Positions 15,726-23,578 of a DNA stretch of 39,576 nt are shown here, one piece after another. Source of the stretch: an uncultured Lachnospiraceae bacterium (GTDB lineage Bacteria; Bacillota; Clostridia; Lachnospirales; Lachnospiraceae); contig CAJUSO010000009.1 of NCBI GenBank assembly GCA_910588965.1, positions 34,755-74,330 on the forward strand, given 5' to 3'. The notes beneath the pieces were generated by a model. That model did no database searches. It was not told where the DNA came from and saw only the letters and a program-made list of their open reading frames with translations. Numbering within the stretch: position 1 is the stretch's first letter; every line of letters begins with the position of its first letter. A program made the translations under genes and the position numbers.

Positions 15726-16916
15726 ATGGGACGTTTTACATTACCAAGGGATTTATATCATGGGAAGGGCTCTTTGGAGGAGCTGAAGAATTTATCAGGG
15801 AAGAAAGCAATCGTTGTGGTAGGCGGCGGCTCCATGAGGCGCTTCGGCTTCCTGGACAAGGCGGTCGGCTACCTGAAGGAAGCAGGCATGGAAGTAGAAC
15901 TGTTTGAGAATGTGGAGCCGGATCCCAGCGTGGAGACGGTGATGAAGGGCGCGGAAAAAATGCGTGAGTTTGAGCCGGACTGGATTGTATCCATGGGCGG
16001 CGGCTCCCCCATTGATGCTGCAAAGGCCATGTGGGCATTTTATGAATACCCGGAGACTACCTTTGAGGATTTGATTACCCCCTTTAATTTCCCGACGTTG
16101 CGCACAAAGGCAAAGTTCTGTGCCATCCCTTCCACATCTGGGACGGCTACAGAGGTAACGGCATTTTCTGTTATCACGGATTATGACAAGGGGATCAAGT
16201 ACCCCTTAGCGGACTTCAATATTACGCCGGATGTGGCAATCGTAGATCCTGACTTGGCGGAGACCATGCCCAAGAAACTGACAGCCCATACGGGGATGGA
16301 TGCCATGACCCACGCAATCGAGGCGTATGTATCCACCCTGCATTGTGATTATACCGACCCATTGGCGCTGCATGCCATCAAGATGATCCACCGTGACCTG
16401 AAGGCCTCTTTTGACGGCGATATGGAAGCAAGGGACCGGATGCACAATGCACAGTGCCTGGCCGGCATGGCGTTTTCCAATGCGCTGCTGGGGATTGTCC
16501 ATTCCATGGCCCATAAGACGGGGGCTGCATACAGCGGCGGGCATATTGTGCATGGGTGCGCCAATGCCATGTACCTGCCCAAGGTTATCAAATACAATGC
16601 ACAGAACGAAGAGGCAGCTTTGCGGTATGCGGAGATTGCATCCTTTATCGGCCTGCAGGGCGAGGATACAGCAGGGTTGGTCGACGCTTTAATCGCAGAG
16701 CTGAAGTCCATGAACGCATCCTTAGAGATTCCGTCCTGTATTAAGGAGTATGAAGGCGGTATCATTGATGAGAAGGAATTTATGGATAAATTGCCGGAAG
16801 TGGCAAAGCTGGCAATTTCCGATGCCTGCACAGGCTCGAACCCGAGGGTGCCCACGCCGGAAGAAATGGAGAAGCTGCTGAAGGCATGCTTCTATGATGA
16901 AGAAATTGATTTTTAA
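15726..16916 (+). CDS. Iron-containing alcohol dehydrogenase
   Basis: Group III alcohol dehydrogenase, NAD(P)H-linked, probably reducing aldehydes to alcohols during fermentation. The 396-residue length fits butanol dehydrogenase-type enzymes and the C-terminal half of AdhE. The nucleotide-binding GGGS is at residues 91-94 and PSTSGTATEVT at 135-145. The likely iron ligands are Asp192 and His196 (MDAMTHAIEAY), His259 (VHSMAHK) and His276 (HGCAN). The segment between the last two is three residues longer than in FucO as I recall it. TAGGAGG precedes the ATG. It is a single-gene unit, bounded by the terminators at 15496 and 16947. The substrate is uncertain. Confidence 0.92.
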   Translation: MGRFTLPRDLYHGKGSLEELKNLSGKKAIVVVGGGSMRRFGFLDKAVGYLKEAGMEVELFENVEPDPSVETVMKGAEKMREFEPDWIVSMGGGSPIDAAKAMWAFYEYPETTFEDLITPFNFPTLRTKAKFCAIPSTSGTATEVTAFSVITDYDKGIKYPLADFNITPDVAIVDPDLAETMPKKLTAHTGMDAMTHAIEAYVSTLHCDYTDPLALHAIKMIHRDLKASFDGDMEARDRMHNAQCLAGMAFSNALLGIVHSMAHKTGAAYSGGHIVHGCANAMYLPKVIKYNAQNEEAALRYAEIASFIGLQGEDTAGLVDALIAELKSMNASLEIPSCIKEYEGGIIDEKEFMDKLPEVAKLAISDACTGSNPRVPTPEEMEKLLKACFYDEEIDF

Positions 16917-16946
16917 CCCATGCCATTCCATCCTACTGTAGGATAG

Positions 16947-16979
16947 AAAAAGCGGGAGGGGCTTGCCCCTCCCGCTTTT
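16947..16979. terminator. Bidirectional terminator between dehydrogenase and typA
   Basis: AAAAA, stem GCGGGAGGGG/CCCCTCCCGC with a CTTG loop, then TTTT. The A-run and T-run flank the stem, so it can end both the dehydrogenase transcript and the convergent typA transcript. Confidence 0.93.
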
Positions 16980-17001
16980 GCGCCTGCCTGGCACATGGCG
17001 C

Positions 17002-18831
17002 CTATTTTTTAAACCCAGCCCTCTTACGCAAAGTAGGGTCTAAGATCCGCTTCCGGATCCGCAGGCTCTTTGGCGTCACCTCCAGCAGTTCATCCGTCTC
17101 AATAAATTCCAATGCCTGCTCCAGGCTTAAGATTTTTGGCGGCGTCAGCGTCAGCGCTTCATCTGCGCTGGAAGAGCGCGTGTTTGTCAGATGCTTCTTC
17201 TTGCAGATATTTATTTCAATGTCTTCCGGCTTTGCGCTCTGCCCGATTACCATCCCCGCATATACCCGTTCCCCAGGCCCGATAAACAGCGTTCCCCGGT
17301 CTTGTGCCCCAAACAGGCCGTAGGTGACGGATTCCCCTGTCTCAAATGCAATCAGGGAGCCTTGCTTCCGGTAAGAGATATCCCCTTTATAAGGCTCATA
17401 CCCATGGAAAATGGTATTGATAATCCCATTTCCTTTGGTGTCTGTCAAAAATTCGCTGCGGTATCCAATCAGCCCGCGGGAGGGGATGTTAAACTCCAGC
17501 CTGGTATACCCGCCGCTGATGGGGCCCATATTCTGCAGTTCCCCTTTCCGCTGGCTTAGTTTCTCAATAACAGCCCCTGTAAATTCATCCGGCACGTCCA
17601 CGTAGGCCAGTTCCATCGGCTCTAATTTCTTCCCATTTTCATCCGTATGGTATAAAACCTCCGCCTTGCTTACGGCAAATTCATACCCTTCCCGCCGCAT
17701 ATTTTCAATCAGTACGGACAGGTGCAGTTCCCCGCGCCCGGAAACCTTCAGGCTGTCTGGGCTGTCTGTTTCTTCTACGCGCAGGGAGACGTCTGTATTC
17801 AGTTCCCGGAACAGCCTGTCCCGGATATGCCTGGAGGTGACGAATTTCCCTTCCTGCCCGGCCAGCGGGCTGTCATTGACAATGAAATTCATGGAAATGG
17901 TTGGCTCGGAAATCTTTTGGAAATCGATGGCGATAGGGGCTTCCGGTGCGCAGATGGTATCTCCGATATGGATATCCGCAATGCCGGAAATAGCTACGAT
18001 GGAACCGATTTTGGCTTCTGCCACATCCACCTTTTCCAGCCCGTCAAATTCATATAGCTTGCTGATGCGGACTTTTTTCATCTTATCCGGCTCATGGTGG
18101 TTTACCACGACGGCGTCCTGGTTGATTTTCAGGCAGCCGTTGTCTACCTTGCCCACGCCGATACGGCCTACATATTCATTATAGTCAATGGTGCTGATCA
18201 ATACTTGGGTATTGGCGTCTGGATCCCCTTCCGGTGCAGGGATATATTCCAGGATAGTCTCAAAAAGGGCTGTCATATCCTTTTTCTCATCCTTCAAGTC
18301 CCTGACGGCATAGCCGTCCCTGGCGGATGCGTAAATAAACGGGCAGTCCAGCTGTTCGTCGGAGGCGTCCAGATCCATGAAAAGTTCCAGCACTTCATCA
18401 ATTACCTCATCTGGGCGGGCTTCCGGGCGGTCAATCTTGTTGATGCAGGCAATAACCGGAAGTTCCAAAGCCAAAGCCTTCATCAGCACGAATTTTGTCT
18501 GGGGCATCGCGCCCTCAAAGGCATCCACCACCAGGACGACGCCGTTTACCATTTTCAGCACACGTTCTACCTCGCCGCCGAAATCGGCATGGCCTGGGGT
18601 ATCTATGATGTTGATTTTTGTATCTTTATAGAAAACGGCCGTATTTTTGGAGAGGATGGTAATCCCGCGCTCCCGTTCAATGTCATTGGAGTCCATGACC
18701 CGTTCCTGTACTTCCTGGTTGGCCCGGAACACGCCGCTCTGCTTTAAAAGCTCATCCACCAGGGTAGTCTTGCCATGGTCTACATGGGCGATGATTGCAA
18801 TGTTCCGGATGTCTTCTCGTTTCATTTTCAT
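17002..18831 (-). CDS. typA: Ribosome-binding GTPase TypA/BipA
   Basis: Translational GTPase related to EF-G and LepA that binds 70S ribosomes and supports ribosome assembly and growth at low temperature or under stress. The 609-residue length is typical. The G1 loop AHVDHGKTT is at about 15-23, followed by the switch region RERGITI, DTPGHADF (G3), NKIDRP (G4) and ASARDGYA (G5). Beta-barrel, EF-G-like III and V domains and the TypA-specific C-terminal domain follow (ARNSLRIRKR-like end, here SLRIRKRILD). AAGGACC precedes the ATG. The gene stands alone, with its own promoter and a leader of about 120 nt. Confidence 0.96.
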   Translation of the reverse strand: MKMKREDIRNIAIIAHVDHGKTTLVDELLKQSGVFRANQEVQERVMDSNDIERERGITILSKNTAVFYKDTKINIIDTPGHADFGGEVERVLKMVNGVVLVVDAFEGAMPQTKFVLMKALALELPVIACINKIDRPEARPDEVIDEVLELFMDLDASDEQLDCPFIYASARDGYAVRDLKDEKKDMTALFETILEYIPAPEGDPDANTQVLISTIDYNEYVGRIGVGKVDNGCLKINQDAVVVNHHEPDKMKKVRISKLYEFDGLEKVDVAEAKIGSIVAISGIADIHIGDTICAPEAPIAIDFQKISEPTISMNFIVNDSPLAGQEGKFVTSRHIRDRLFRELNTDVSLRVEETDSPDSLKVSGRGELHLSVLIENMRREGYEFAVSKAEVLYHTDENGKKLEPMELAYVDVPDEFTGAVIEKLSQRKGELQNMGPISGGYTRLEFNIPSRGLIGYRSEFLTDTKGNGIINTIFHGYEPYKGDISYRKQGSLIAFETGESVTYGLFGAQDRGTLFIGPGERVYAGMVIGQSAKPEDIEINICKKKHLTNTRSSSADEALTLTPPKILSLEQALEFIETDELLEVTPKSLRIRKRILDPTLRKRAGFKK

Positions 18832-18961
18832 AGTGTAAGGTCCTTCTTTCTATTATATGATGTAAGGGCGCTTGGGCATGCTGCTGCCGGCAGCCGCCCG
18901 GGTCCGATTTTGTTTTACAGACGCCGCAGCCCATGGCTGCAATAAGGCAATGGCTTTTTGT

Positions 18962-18989
18962 ATTTTACCACATAATTTTTATTTGGCAA
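18962..18989 (-). promoter_or_regulatory. Extended -10 promoter for typA
   Basis: Minus-strand TTGCCA (18989-18984), a 16-bp spacer ending TGG, and TAAAAT (18967-18962). The leader downstream contains a GC-rich hairpin closed by GGGCG/CGCCC near 18867-18900. The remainder of the gap 18832-19178 holds a TATAAT at 19031-19036 pointing to the next plus-strand gene, with no good -35. Confidence 0.65.
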
Positions 18990-19178
18990 GGTTTTTATAA
19001 AAGAATGTGGTGTTTCCCGCCAAAATAAGGTATAATGGGGGATGTAAGAAAAAAGGCTGCCTGTTTCCGAAGGAGGGGGATCTTGGCCAGTAGGGGGATG
19101 GGAAGCCTTGCTCCATCCAAGCGGCGCAGGGTGGCAGAGGCAGGGCAGCAGAATATATGGAAGAAGGAGGTCTTTTCA

Positions 19179-19862
19179 ATGAGTGACAATCATGATTTAT
19201 ATGGCGTTGGCGGCCAGCCAAGGGACGGCCAGCAGCCTGGGTATGGGCAGCAGGGCGCGGTGCAGTTAGACAAGGCTGGGAGCCAGGCAGGCTACCAGCA
19301 GGAAAATGGAAGCCAAAGCAGCTATAGCCAGGAAAACGGGAACCAAGGCAGCTATGGCCAGGAGTACGGCAGCCAGGCCGGTTACCGCCAAGGCCATGGG
19401 AGCCAAAGCGGCTATGGCCAGGGGAATGGGGGCCAAAGCGGCTATGGCCAGGAATATGGCGCCCAATCCAGCTACAGCCAGGGGGATGGGAACCAAAGCA
19501 GCTATGGCCAGGAATATGGCGGCCAACCTGGCTACGGCCAGGGGGACGGATATTATGGGCAGCCGCCCAGCCAAGGGTTTGGGATTGCTTCCATGGTGTG
19601 CGGCATCCTTTCTTTGGTGACGTTTTGCATCTGGTGCATCAGCATTCCCTTGGGGATAATATCTATTGTGTTAGGGATTGTCCAGCTGCAGAAGAAGGCG
19701 GCGAAAGGAATGGCCATCGCAGGGATCGTATGTTCTGCCGTAGGGGTGATACTGGCCATTGCACTGGTTGTCTATGCAAATTTTATCCGGAGCAATTACA
19801 TGGGCAATTCGTTATATAATGAGATTTACCAGGAAATATTGGATGAGATGTACGACTATTAA
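19179..19862 (+). CDS. DUF4190-type membrane protein with SYGQ repeat domain
   Basis: Protein of 227 residues with unknown function. The start at 19179 was chosen for its AAGGAGG site 8 bp upstream; the frame stays open to 19035 without one. Residues 34-123 are nine 10-residue repeats of the form G-S/N-Q-S-G/S-Y-G/S-Q-E/G-x, rich in Gly, Gln, Tyr and Ser and nearly free of hydrophobic or basic residues. The C-terminal part (about 134-205) has three hydrophobic helices with repeated GI-x-S-x-V-x-GI spacing, like the DUF4190 family. The hydrophilic repeat arm precedes the membrane part and, with no signal peptide, probably lies in the cytoplasm. A TATAAT at 19031 is a plausible -10. Confidence 0.8.
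   Translation: MSDNHDLYGVGGQPRDGQQPGYGQQGAVQLDKAGSQAGYQQENGSQSSYSQENGNQGSYGQEYGSQAGYRQGHGSQSGYGQGNGGQSGYGQEYGAQSSYSQGDGNQSSYGQEYGGQPGYGQGDGYYGQPPSQGFGIASMVCGILSLVTFCIWCISIPLGIISIVLGIVQLQKKAAKGMAIAGIVCSAVGVILAIALVVYANFIRSNYMGNSLYNEIYQEILDEMYDY
19278..19547 (+). repeat. Nine in-frame 30-bp tandem repeats
   Basis: Exactly 270 bp, nine units of 30 bp, encoding ten residues each. The units have diverged by point changes but the period is kept perfectly, with no indels. The antisense strand is open too, and reads as a hydrophobic Ala-Ile-Leu repeat, which is a by-product of the repeat composition. Confidence 0.95.
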
Positions 19863-19877
19863 ATGTGCGTACATCCC

Positions 19878-19906
19878 TTGACAAGTAGAAAACCAGGATT
19901 TATAAT
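19878..19906 (+). promoter_or_regulatory. Consensus sigma-A promoter for the ileS leader
   Basis: TTGACA (19878-19883), exactly 17 bp, TATAAT (19901-19906): a perfect match to consensus. It starts only 16 bp after the stop codon of the preceding gene. Confidence 0.93.
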
Positions 19907-19912
19907 ATCTGG

Positions 19913-20254
19913 CAGATAGGGAAAGACGGTGACGAAGACAGTAGGGCGGCAGGTTTTGGCGGCGGCAGCGAGCTGGGAGGGTGGGAGCCAGCGCATCTAG
20001 GGCCTTAATGTATTTGCCTGAATATCACTTCTGAGTTGCCCGCTGAAATCCTGCCTGTTACAAGAAGGCCCGCCGTTGGGGGATGGGCTTCGTGCTGGAC
20101 AGATAGGGCATTAGGCTGGGACGGGGATTCCCCCGTTATGGGAATCGTGTATGCTGGCAGGGCAGATGCCTGGCGCTGCCAAAGTACAATGTAACTGGTG
20201 GTTAACGGCGCAATTTTATTGGCTCCGTCCTTTTGCAGGGGACGGGGCTTTTTT
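19913..20254 (+). promoter_or_regulatory. T-box riboswitch, isoleucine specifier, controlling ileS
   Basis: The leader has GACGAAGACAGTA in Stem I, a distal AGCGAGCTGGGAGGGTGG..AGCC arm, and GAA-T-ATC-A in the specifier loop. The ATC specifier (20024-20026) matches isoleucine. CTTCTGAGTTGC and GCTGAAA follow, as in other ileS T-boxes. The T-box bulge TGGT is at 20199-20202, but the core reads TGGTTAACGGCG instead of TGGNACCGCG. A terminator follows at 20221. Uncharged tRNA-Ile should promote read-through to ileS, and glgP downstream may be carried along. Confidence 0.85.
20221..20254 (+). terminator. T-box regulated terminator upstream of ileS
   Basis: GGCTCCGTCC pairs with GGGACGGGGC (one G-T pair), with a TTTTGCAG loop and six T. 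A second small hairpin, ACGCCG/CGGCGT near 20334-20351, and two CTTATAAG palindromes lie between it and the ileS ribosome binding site; their role is unclear. Confidence 0.85.
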
Positions 20255-20395
20255 GTCTTATAAGGAATCCTTTTGGGTTTCTTATAAGGCAAAACCCTCC
20301 GGGGGATGCGTATGCAGATGCAAGAAATGGATGACGCCGTTTCGGCGGCGTATTTATGGCGTGCTATTACAATATGGAAAGGAGATTACGTGCAG

Positions 20396-23300
20396 ATGTA
20401 CCACAAAGTGGAGACAAACCTGAACTTTGTAGAAAGGGAGAAGCAGACAGAGCAGTTTTGGAAAGACAATGATATTTTTAGGAAAAGTATGGAAAACCGC
20501 AAGGAAGGGGAGACATACACCTTTTACGACGGCCCCCCTACGGCCAATGGGAAGCCCCATATCGGCCATGTGCTGACCCGTGTCATCAAGGATATGATTC
20601 CCCGTTACCAGACCATGAAGGGGAAAATGGTCCCCAGGAAAGCTGGCTGGGATACCCACGGGCTGCCTGTGGAGCTGGAGGTGGAGCGCCTGCTGGGCTT
20701 AGATGGCAAGGAGCAGATTGAAGCGTACGGCTTAGAGCCGTTTATTGATAAATGTAAAGAGAGTGTCTGGAAATACAAGGGCATGTGGGAGGATTTCTCC
20801 GGGACGGTTGGCTTCTGGGCAGATATGGAGAACCCCTATGTTACCTACCACAACGATTTCATTGAATCGGAATGGTGGGCTTTGAAGGAAATCTGGAACC
20901 GTAAATTACTGTACAAAGGCTTTAAGATTGTGCCTTACTGCCCCCGCTGCGGGACGCCCCTGTCTGCCCAGGAGGTTGCCCAAGGCTATAAGACGGTAAA
21001 AGAACGTTCCGCAATTGTGCGTTTTAAGGCAAAGGGGGAGGACGCCTATTTCCTGGCATGGACCACAACCCCCTGGACCCTGCCCTCCAACCTGGCCCTT
21101 TGCGTAAACCCAGAAGAAACCTACTGTAAGGTAAAGGCATCTGATGGTTACACCTATTACCTGGCGGAAGCCCTGATGGATAAAGTGTTTAGCGCCTTGC
21201 TTGGGAAAGAGCAGCAGGAAGCCGGGGAAAAGGCCTACGAAGTACAGGGAACCTATAAGGGGACAGAACTGGAATACCGGGAATATGAGCCTTTGTTTGG
21301 GTTCACTGGGGAGGCTGTGGCAAAGCAGGGCAAAAAAGCCCATTTTGTGACTTGTGACAGCTATGTTACCATGACGGACGGTACAGGGATTGTCCATATC
21401 GCCCCTGCGTTTGGTGAGGACGACGCCAAGGTGGGAAGGAATTACGGCCTGCCCTTCGTACAGTTTGTCAATGGCAAAGGGGAGCTGACAGAGGAGACGG
21501 ACTATGCAGGGATTTTCTGCAAGAAAGCAGACCCTATCATCCTGCAGGATCTGGAAGACCGGAAATTACTGTTTGACGCGCCGAAATTTGAGCATGATTA
21601 TCCCCACTGCTGGCGCTGCGATACGCCCCTGATTTACTATGCAAGGGAGTCCTGGTTTATCAAGATGACAGAGGTAAAGGAGGACTTGATCCGCAACAAT
21701 AACACCATCCATTGGATCCCGGAGAGCATTGGGAAAGGGCGTTTCGGCGACTGGCTGGAAAATGTGCAGGATTGGGGGATTTCCAGGAACCGTTACTGGG
21801 GCACCCCGCTGAATATCTGGGAATGCGGCTGCGGCCATATGCATTCTGTCGGCAGCATCGCAGAACTTAAGGAAATGTCTGATAACTGCCCGGATGAGAT
21901 TGAACTGCACCGCCCCTATATTGATGCCGTTACCATCAAATGCCCCAAATGCGGCAAGGAAATGCACCGCGTGCCGGAGGTGATAGACTGCTGGTTTGAT
22001 TCTGGCGCCATGCCTTTTGCCCAGCACCACTATCCCTTTGAAAATAAGGAGCTGTTTGAGCAGCAGTTCCCAGCCCAGTTTATTTCGGAGGCCGTAGACC
22101 AGACCAGGGGCTGGTTCTATTCCCTGCTGGCGGAATCTACGCTGCTGTTCAACCGGGCGCCTTATGAGAATGTCATTGTCCTAGGCCATGTGCAGGATGA
22201 AAACGGCCAGAAGATGAGTAAGTCTAAGGGGAATGCCGTAGATCCTTTTGAAGCCTTGGAGACTTACGGCGCAGACGCAATCCGATGGTATTTTTACGTG
22301 AACTCTGCCCCCTGGCTGCCAAACCGCTTCCATGGGAAGGCTGTGCAGGAGGGGCAGCGCAAATTTATGGGGACCTTGTGGAACACCTATGCATTCTTTG
22401 TATTGTACGCTAATATTGACAAGTTTGACGCCACACAATACAGCCTTGATCCCCAGAAGCTGTCCGTTATGGATAAATGGCTCCTGTCCAAGCTGAATAC
22501 CCTGGTAGCGGAAGTAGACCGTGATCTGGGCAGCTACCGCATCCCAGAGGCCGCCAGGGCGCTCCAGGAATTTGTGGACGATATGAGCAACTGGTATGTC
22601 AGGAGGAGCCGGGAGCGCTTCTGGGCAAAAGGCATGGAGCAGGATAAAATCAATGCCTATATGACCCTTTACACCGCACTGGTGACGGTCAGCAAAGCCG
22701 CCGCCCCCATGATTCCTTTTATGGCAGAGGATATCTACCGCAACCTGGCCTGCAGCATTGACGCATCCGCACCGGAGAGCGTGCATCTGTGCGATTTCCC
22801 GGAGGCCGACCTTACGCTGGTGGATCAGGAGTTAGAGGAGAATATGGACGCTGTGCTCAAAATCGTGGTAATGGGCAGGGCATGCCGGAATACGGCCAAT
22901 ATCAAGAACCGCCAGCCAATCGGCGAGATGTTTGTCAAGGCGCCTGGCAGCCTGCCAAGGCTGTACCAGGAAATCATTGAGGATGAGCTGAATGTGAAAA
23001 AGGTTTCCTTCACCGATGATGTCAGCAGCTTTACAGATTATATCTTTAAACCGCAGCTGCGCACAGTAGGCCCCAAATACGGCAAATTCCTCAAGCAGAT
23101 CCAGCAGGCCCTGGCTGGGATTTCCGGCAGCCAGGCGATGGCAGAACTGAAAGCAAAAGGCTTCCTTACCCTTGACAGTATAAATGAAGAAGTTGTATTA
23201 TATGAAGAGGATCTTCTTATCACCATGACGCAGCAGGAAGGCTATGTGACAGAGGGGGATAATGAAGTAACCGTAGTGCTGGACACAAACCTGACCCCGG

Positions 23301-23560
23301 AATTAATCCAGGAAGGGTTTGTCCGGGAGTTAATCAGCAAGATCCAGACCATGCGCAAAGAGGCAGGGTTTGAAGTAATGGACCATATCCATATTTCCTA
23401 CCAGGCGCCAGAGACGGTCCACAGGATTTTCCAGGATTTTGGCGATCAGATTCAGTCCGAAGTCCTGGCTGCCAGCATCAGGCACGGTGCGGTCAAAGGA
23501 TACGGGAAGGAATGGAATATCAACGGCGAGATGGTTACGCTCGGCGTGGAAAAGGCATAG
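20396..23560 (+). CDS. ileS: Isoleucine--tRNA ligase, type 2
   Basis: Class I synthetase that charges and proofreads tRNA-Ile. The 1054-residue protein starts MYHKVETNLNFVEREK and has YDGPPTANGKPHIGH (HIGH at 55-58), GWDTHGLPVELEVE, the CP1 editing domain with AWTTTPWTLPSN, and KMSKS at 606-610. This start, the length and the KESVWKYK block match the eukaryote-like IleRS2 group, which is naturally less sensitive to mupirocin than IleRS1. The HIGH motif is canonical. The start is ambiguous: ATG at 20396 is 11 bp from GGAG, while an in-frame GTG at 20390 is 5 bp from it. The T-box upstream controls it. Confidence 0.95.
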   Translation: MYHKVETNLNFVEREKQTEQFWKDNDIFRKSMENRKEGETYTFYDGPPTANGKPHIGHVLTRVIKDMIPRYQTMKGKMVPRKAGWDTHGLPVELEVERLLGLDGKEQIEAYGLEPFIDKCKESVWKYKGMWEDFSGTVGFWADMENPYVTYHNDFIESEWWALKEIWNRKLLYKGFKIVPYCPRCGTPLSAQEVAQGYKTVKERSAIVRFKAKGEDAYFLAWTTTPWTLPSNLALCVNPEETYCKVKASDGYTYYLAEALMDKVFSALLGKEQQEAGEKAYEVQGTYKGTELEYREYEPLFGFTGEAVAKQGKKAHFVTCDSYVTMTDGTGIVHIAPAFGEDDAKVGRNYGLPFVQFVNGKGELTEETDYAGIFCKKADPIILQDLEDRKLLFDAPKFEHDYPHCWRCDTPLIYYARESWFIKMTEVKEDLIRNNNTIHWIPESIGKGRFGDWLENVQDWGISRNRYWGTPLNIWECGCGHMHSVGSIAELKEMSDNCPDEIELHRPYIDAVTIKCPKCGKEMHRVPEVIDCWFDSGAMPFAQHHYPFENKELFEQQFPAQFISEAVDQTRGWFYSLLAESTLLFNRAPYENVIVLGHVQDENGQKMSKSKGNAVDPFEALETYGADAIRWYFYVNSAPWLPNRFHGKAVQEGQRKFMGTLWNTYAFFVLYANIDKFDATQYSLDPQKLSVMDKWLLSKLNTLVAEVDRDLGSYRIPEAARALQEFVDDMSNWYVRRSRERFWAKGMEQDKINAYMTLYTALVTVSKAAAPMIPFMAEDIYRNLACSIDASAPESVHLCDFPEADLTLVDQELEENMDAVLKIVVMGRACRNTANIKNRQPIGEMFVKAPGSLPRLYQEIIEDELNVKKVSFTDDVSSFTDYIFKPQLRTVGPKYGKFLKQIQQALAGISGSQAMAELKAKGFLTLDSINEEVVLYEEDLLITMTQQEGYVTEGDNEVTVVLDTNLTPELIQEGFVRELISKIQTMRKEAGFEVMDHIHISYQAPETVHRIFQDFGDQIQSEVLAASIRHGAVKGYGKEWNINGEMVTLGVEKA

Positions 23561-23578
23561 ACAGTGAAGGAGATAAAA

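Noticed and set aside
19278..19547. CRISPR-like array of 30-bp repeats
   Set aside because: The units abut without spacers, are in frame within a gene and encode a repeated peptide. No cas genes are present.
19266..19574. Antisense frame encoding hydrophobic Ala/Ile/Leu repeats
   Set aside because: It is the complement of the 30-bp SYGQ repeat array. The regular hydrophobic pattern follows from the repeat, and no start signal precedes it.
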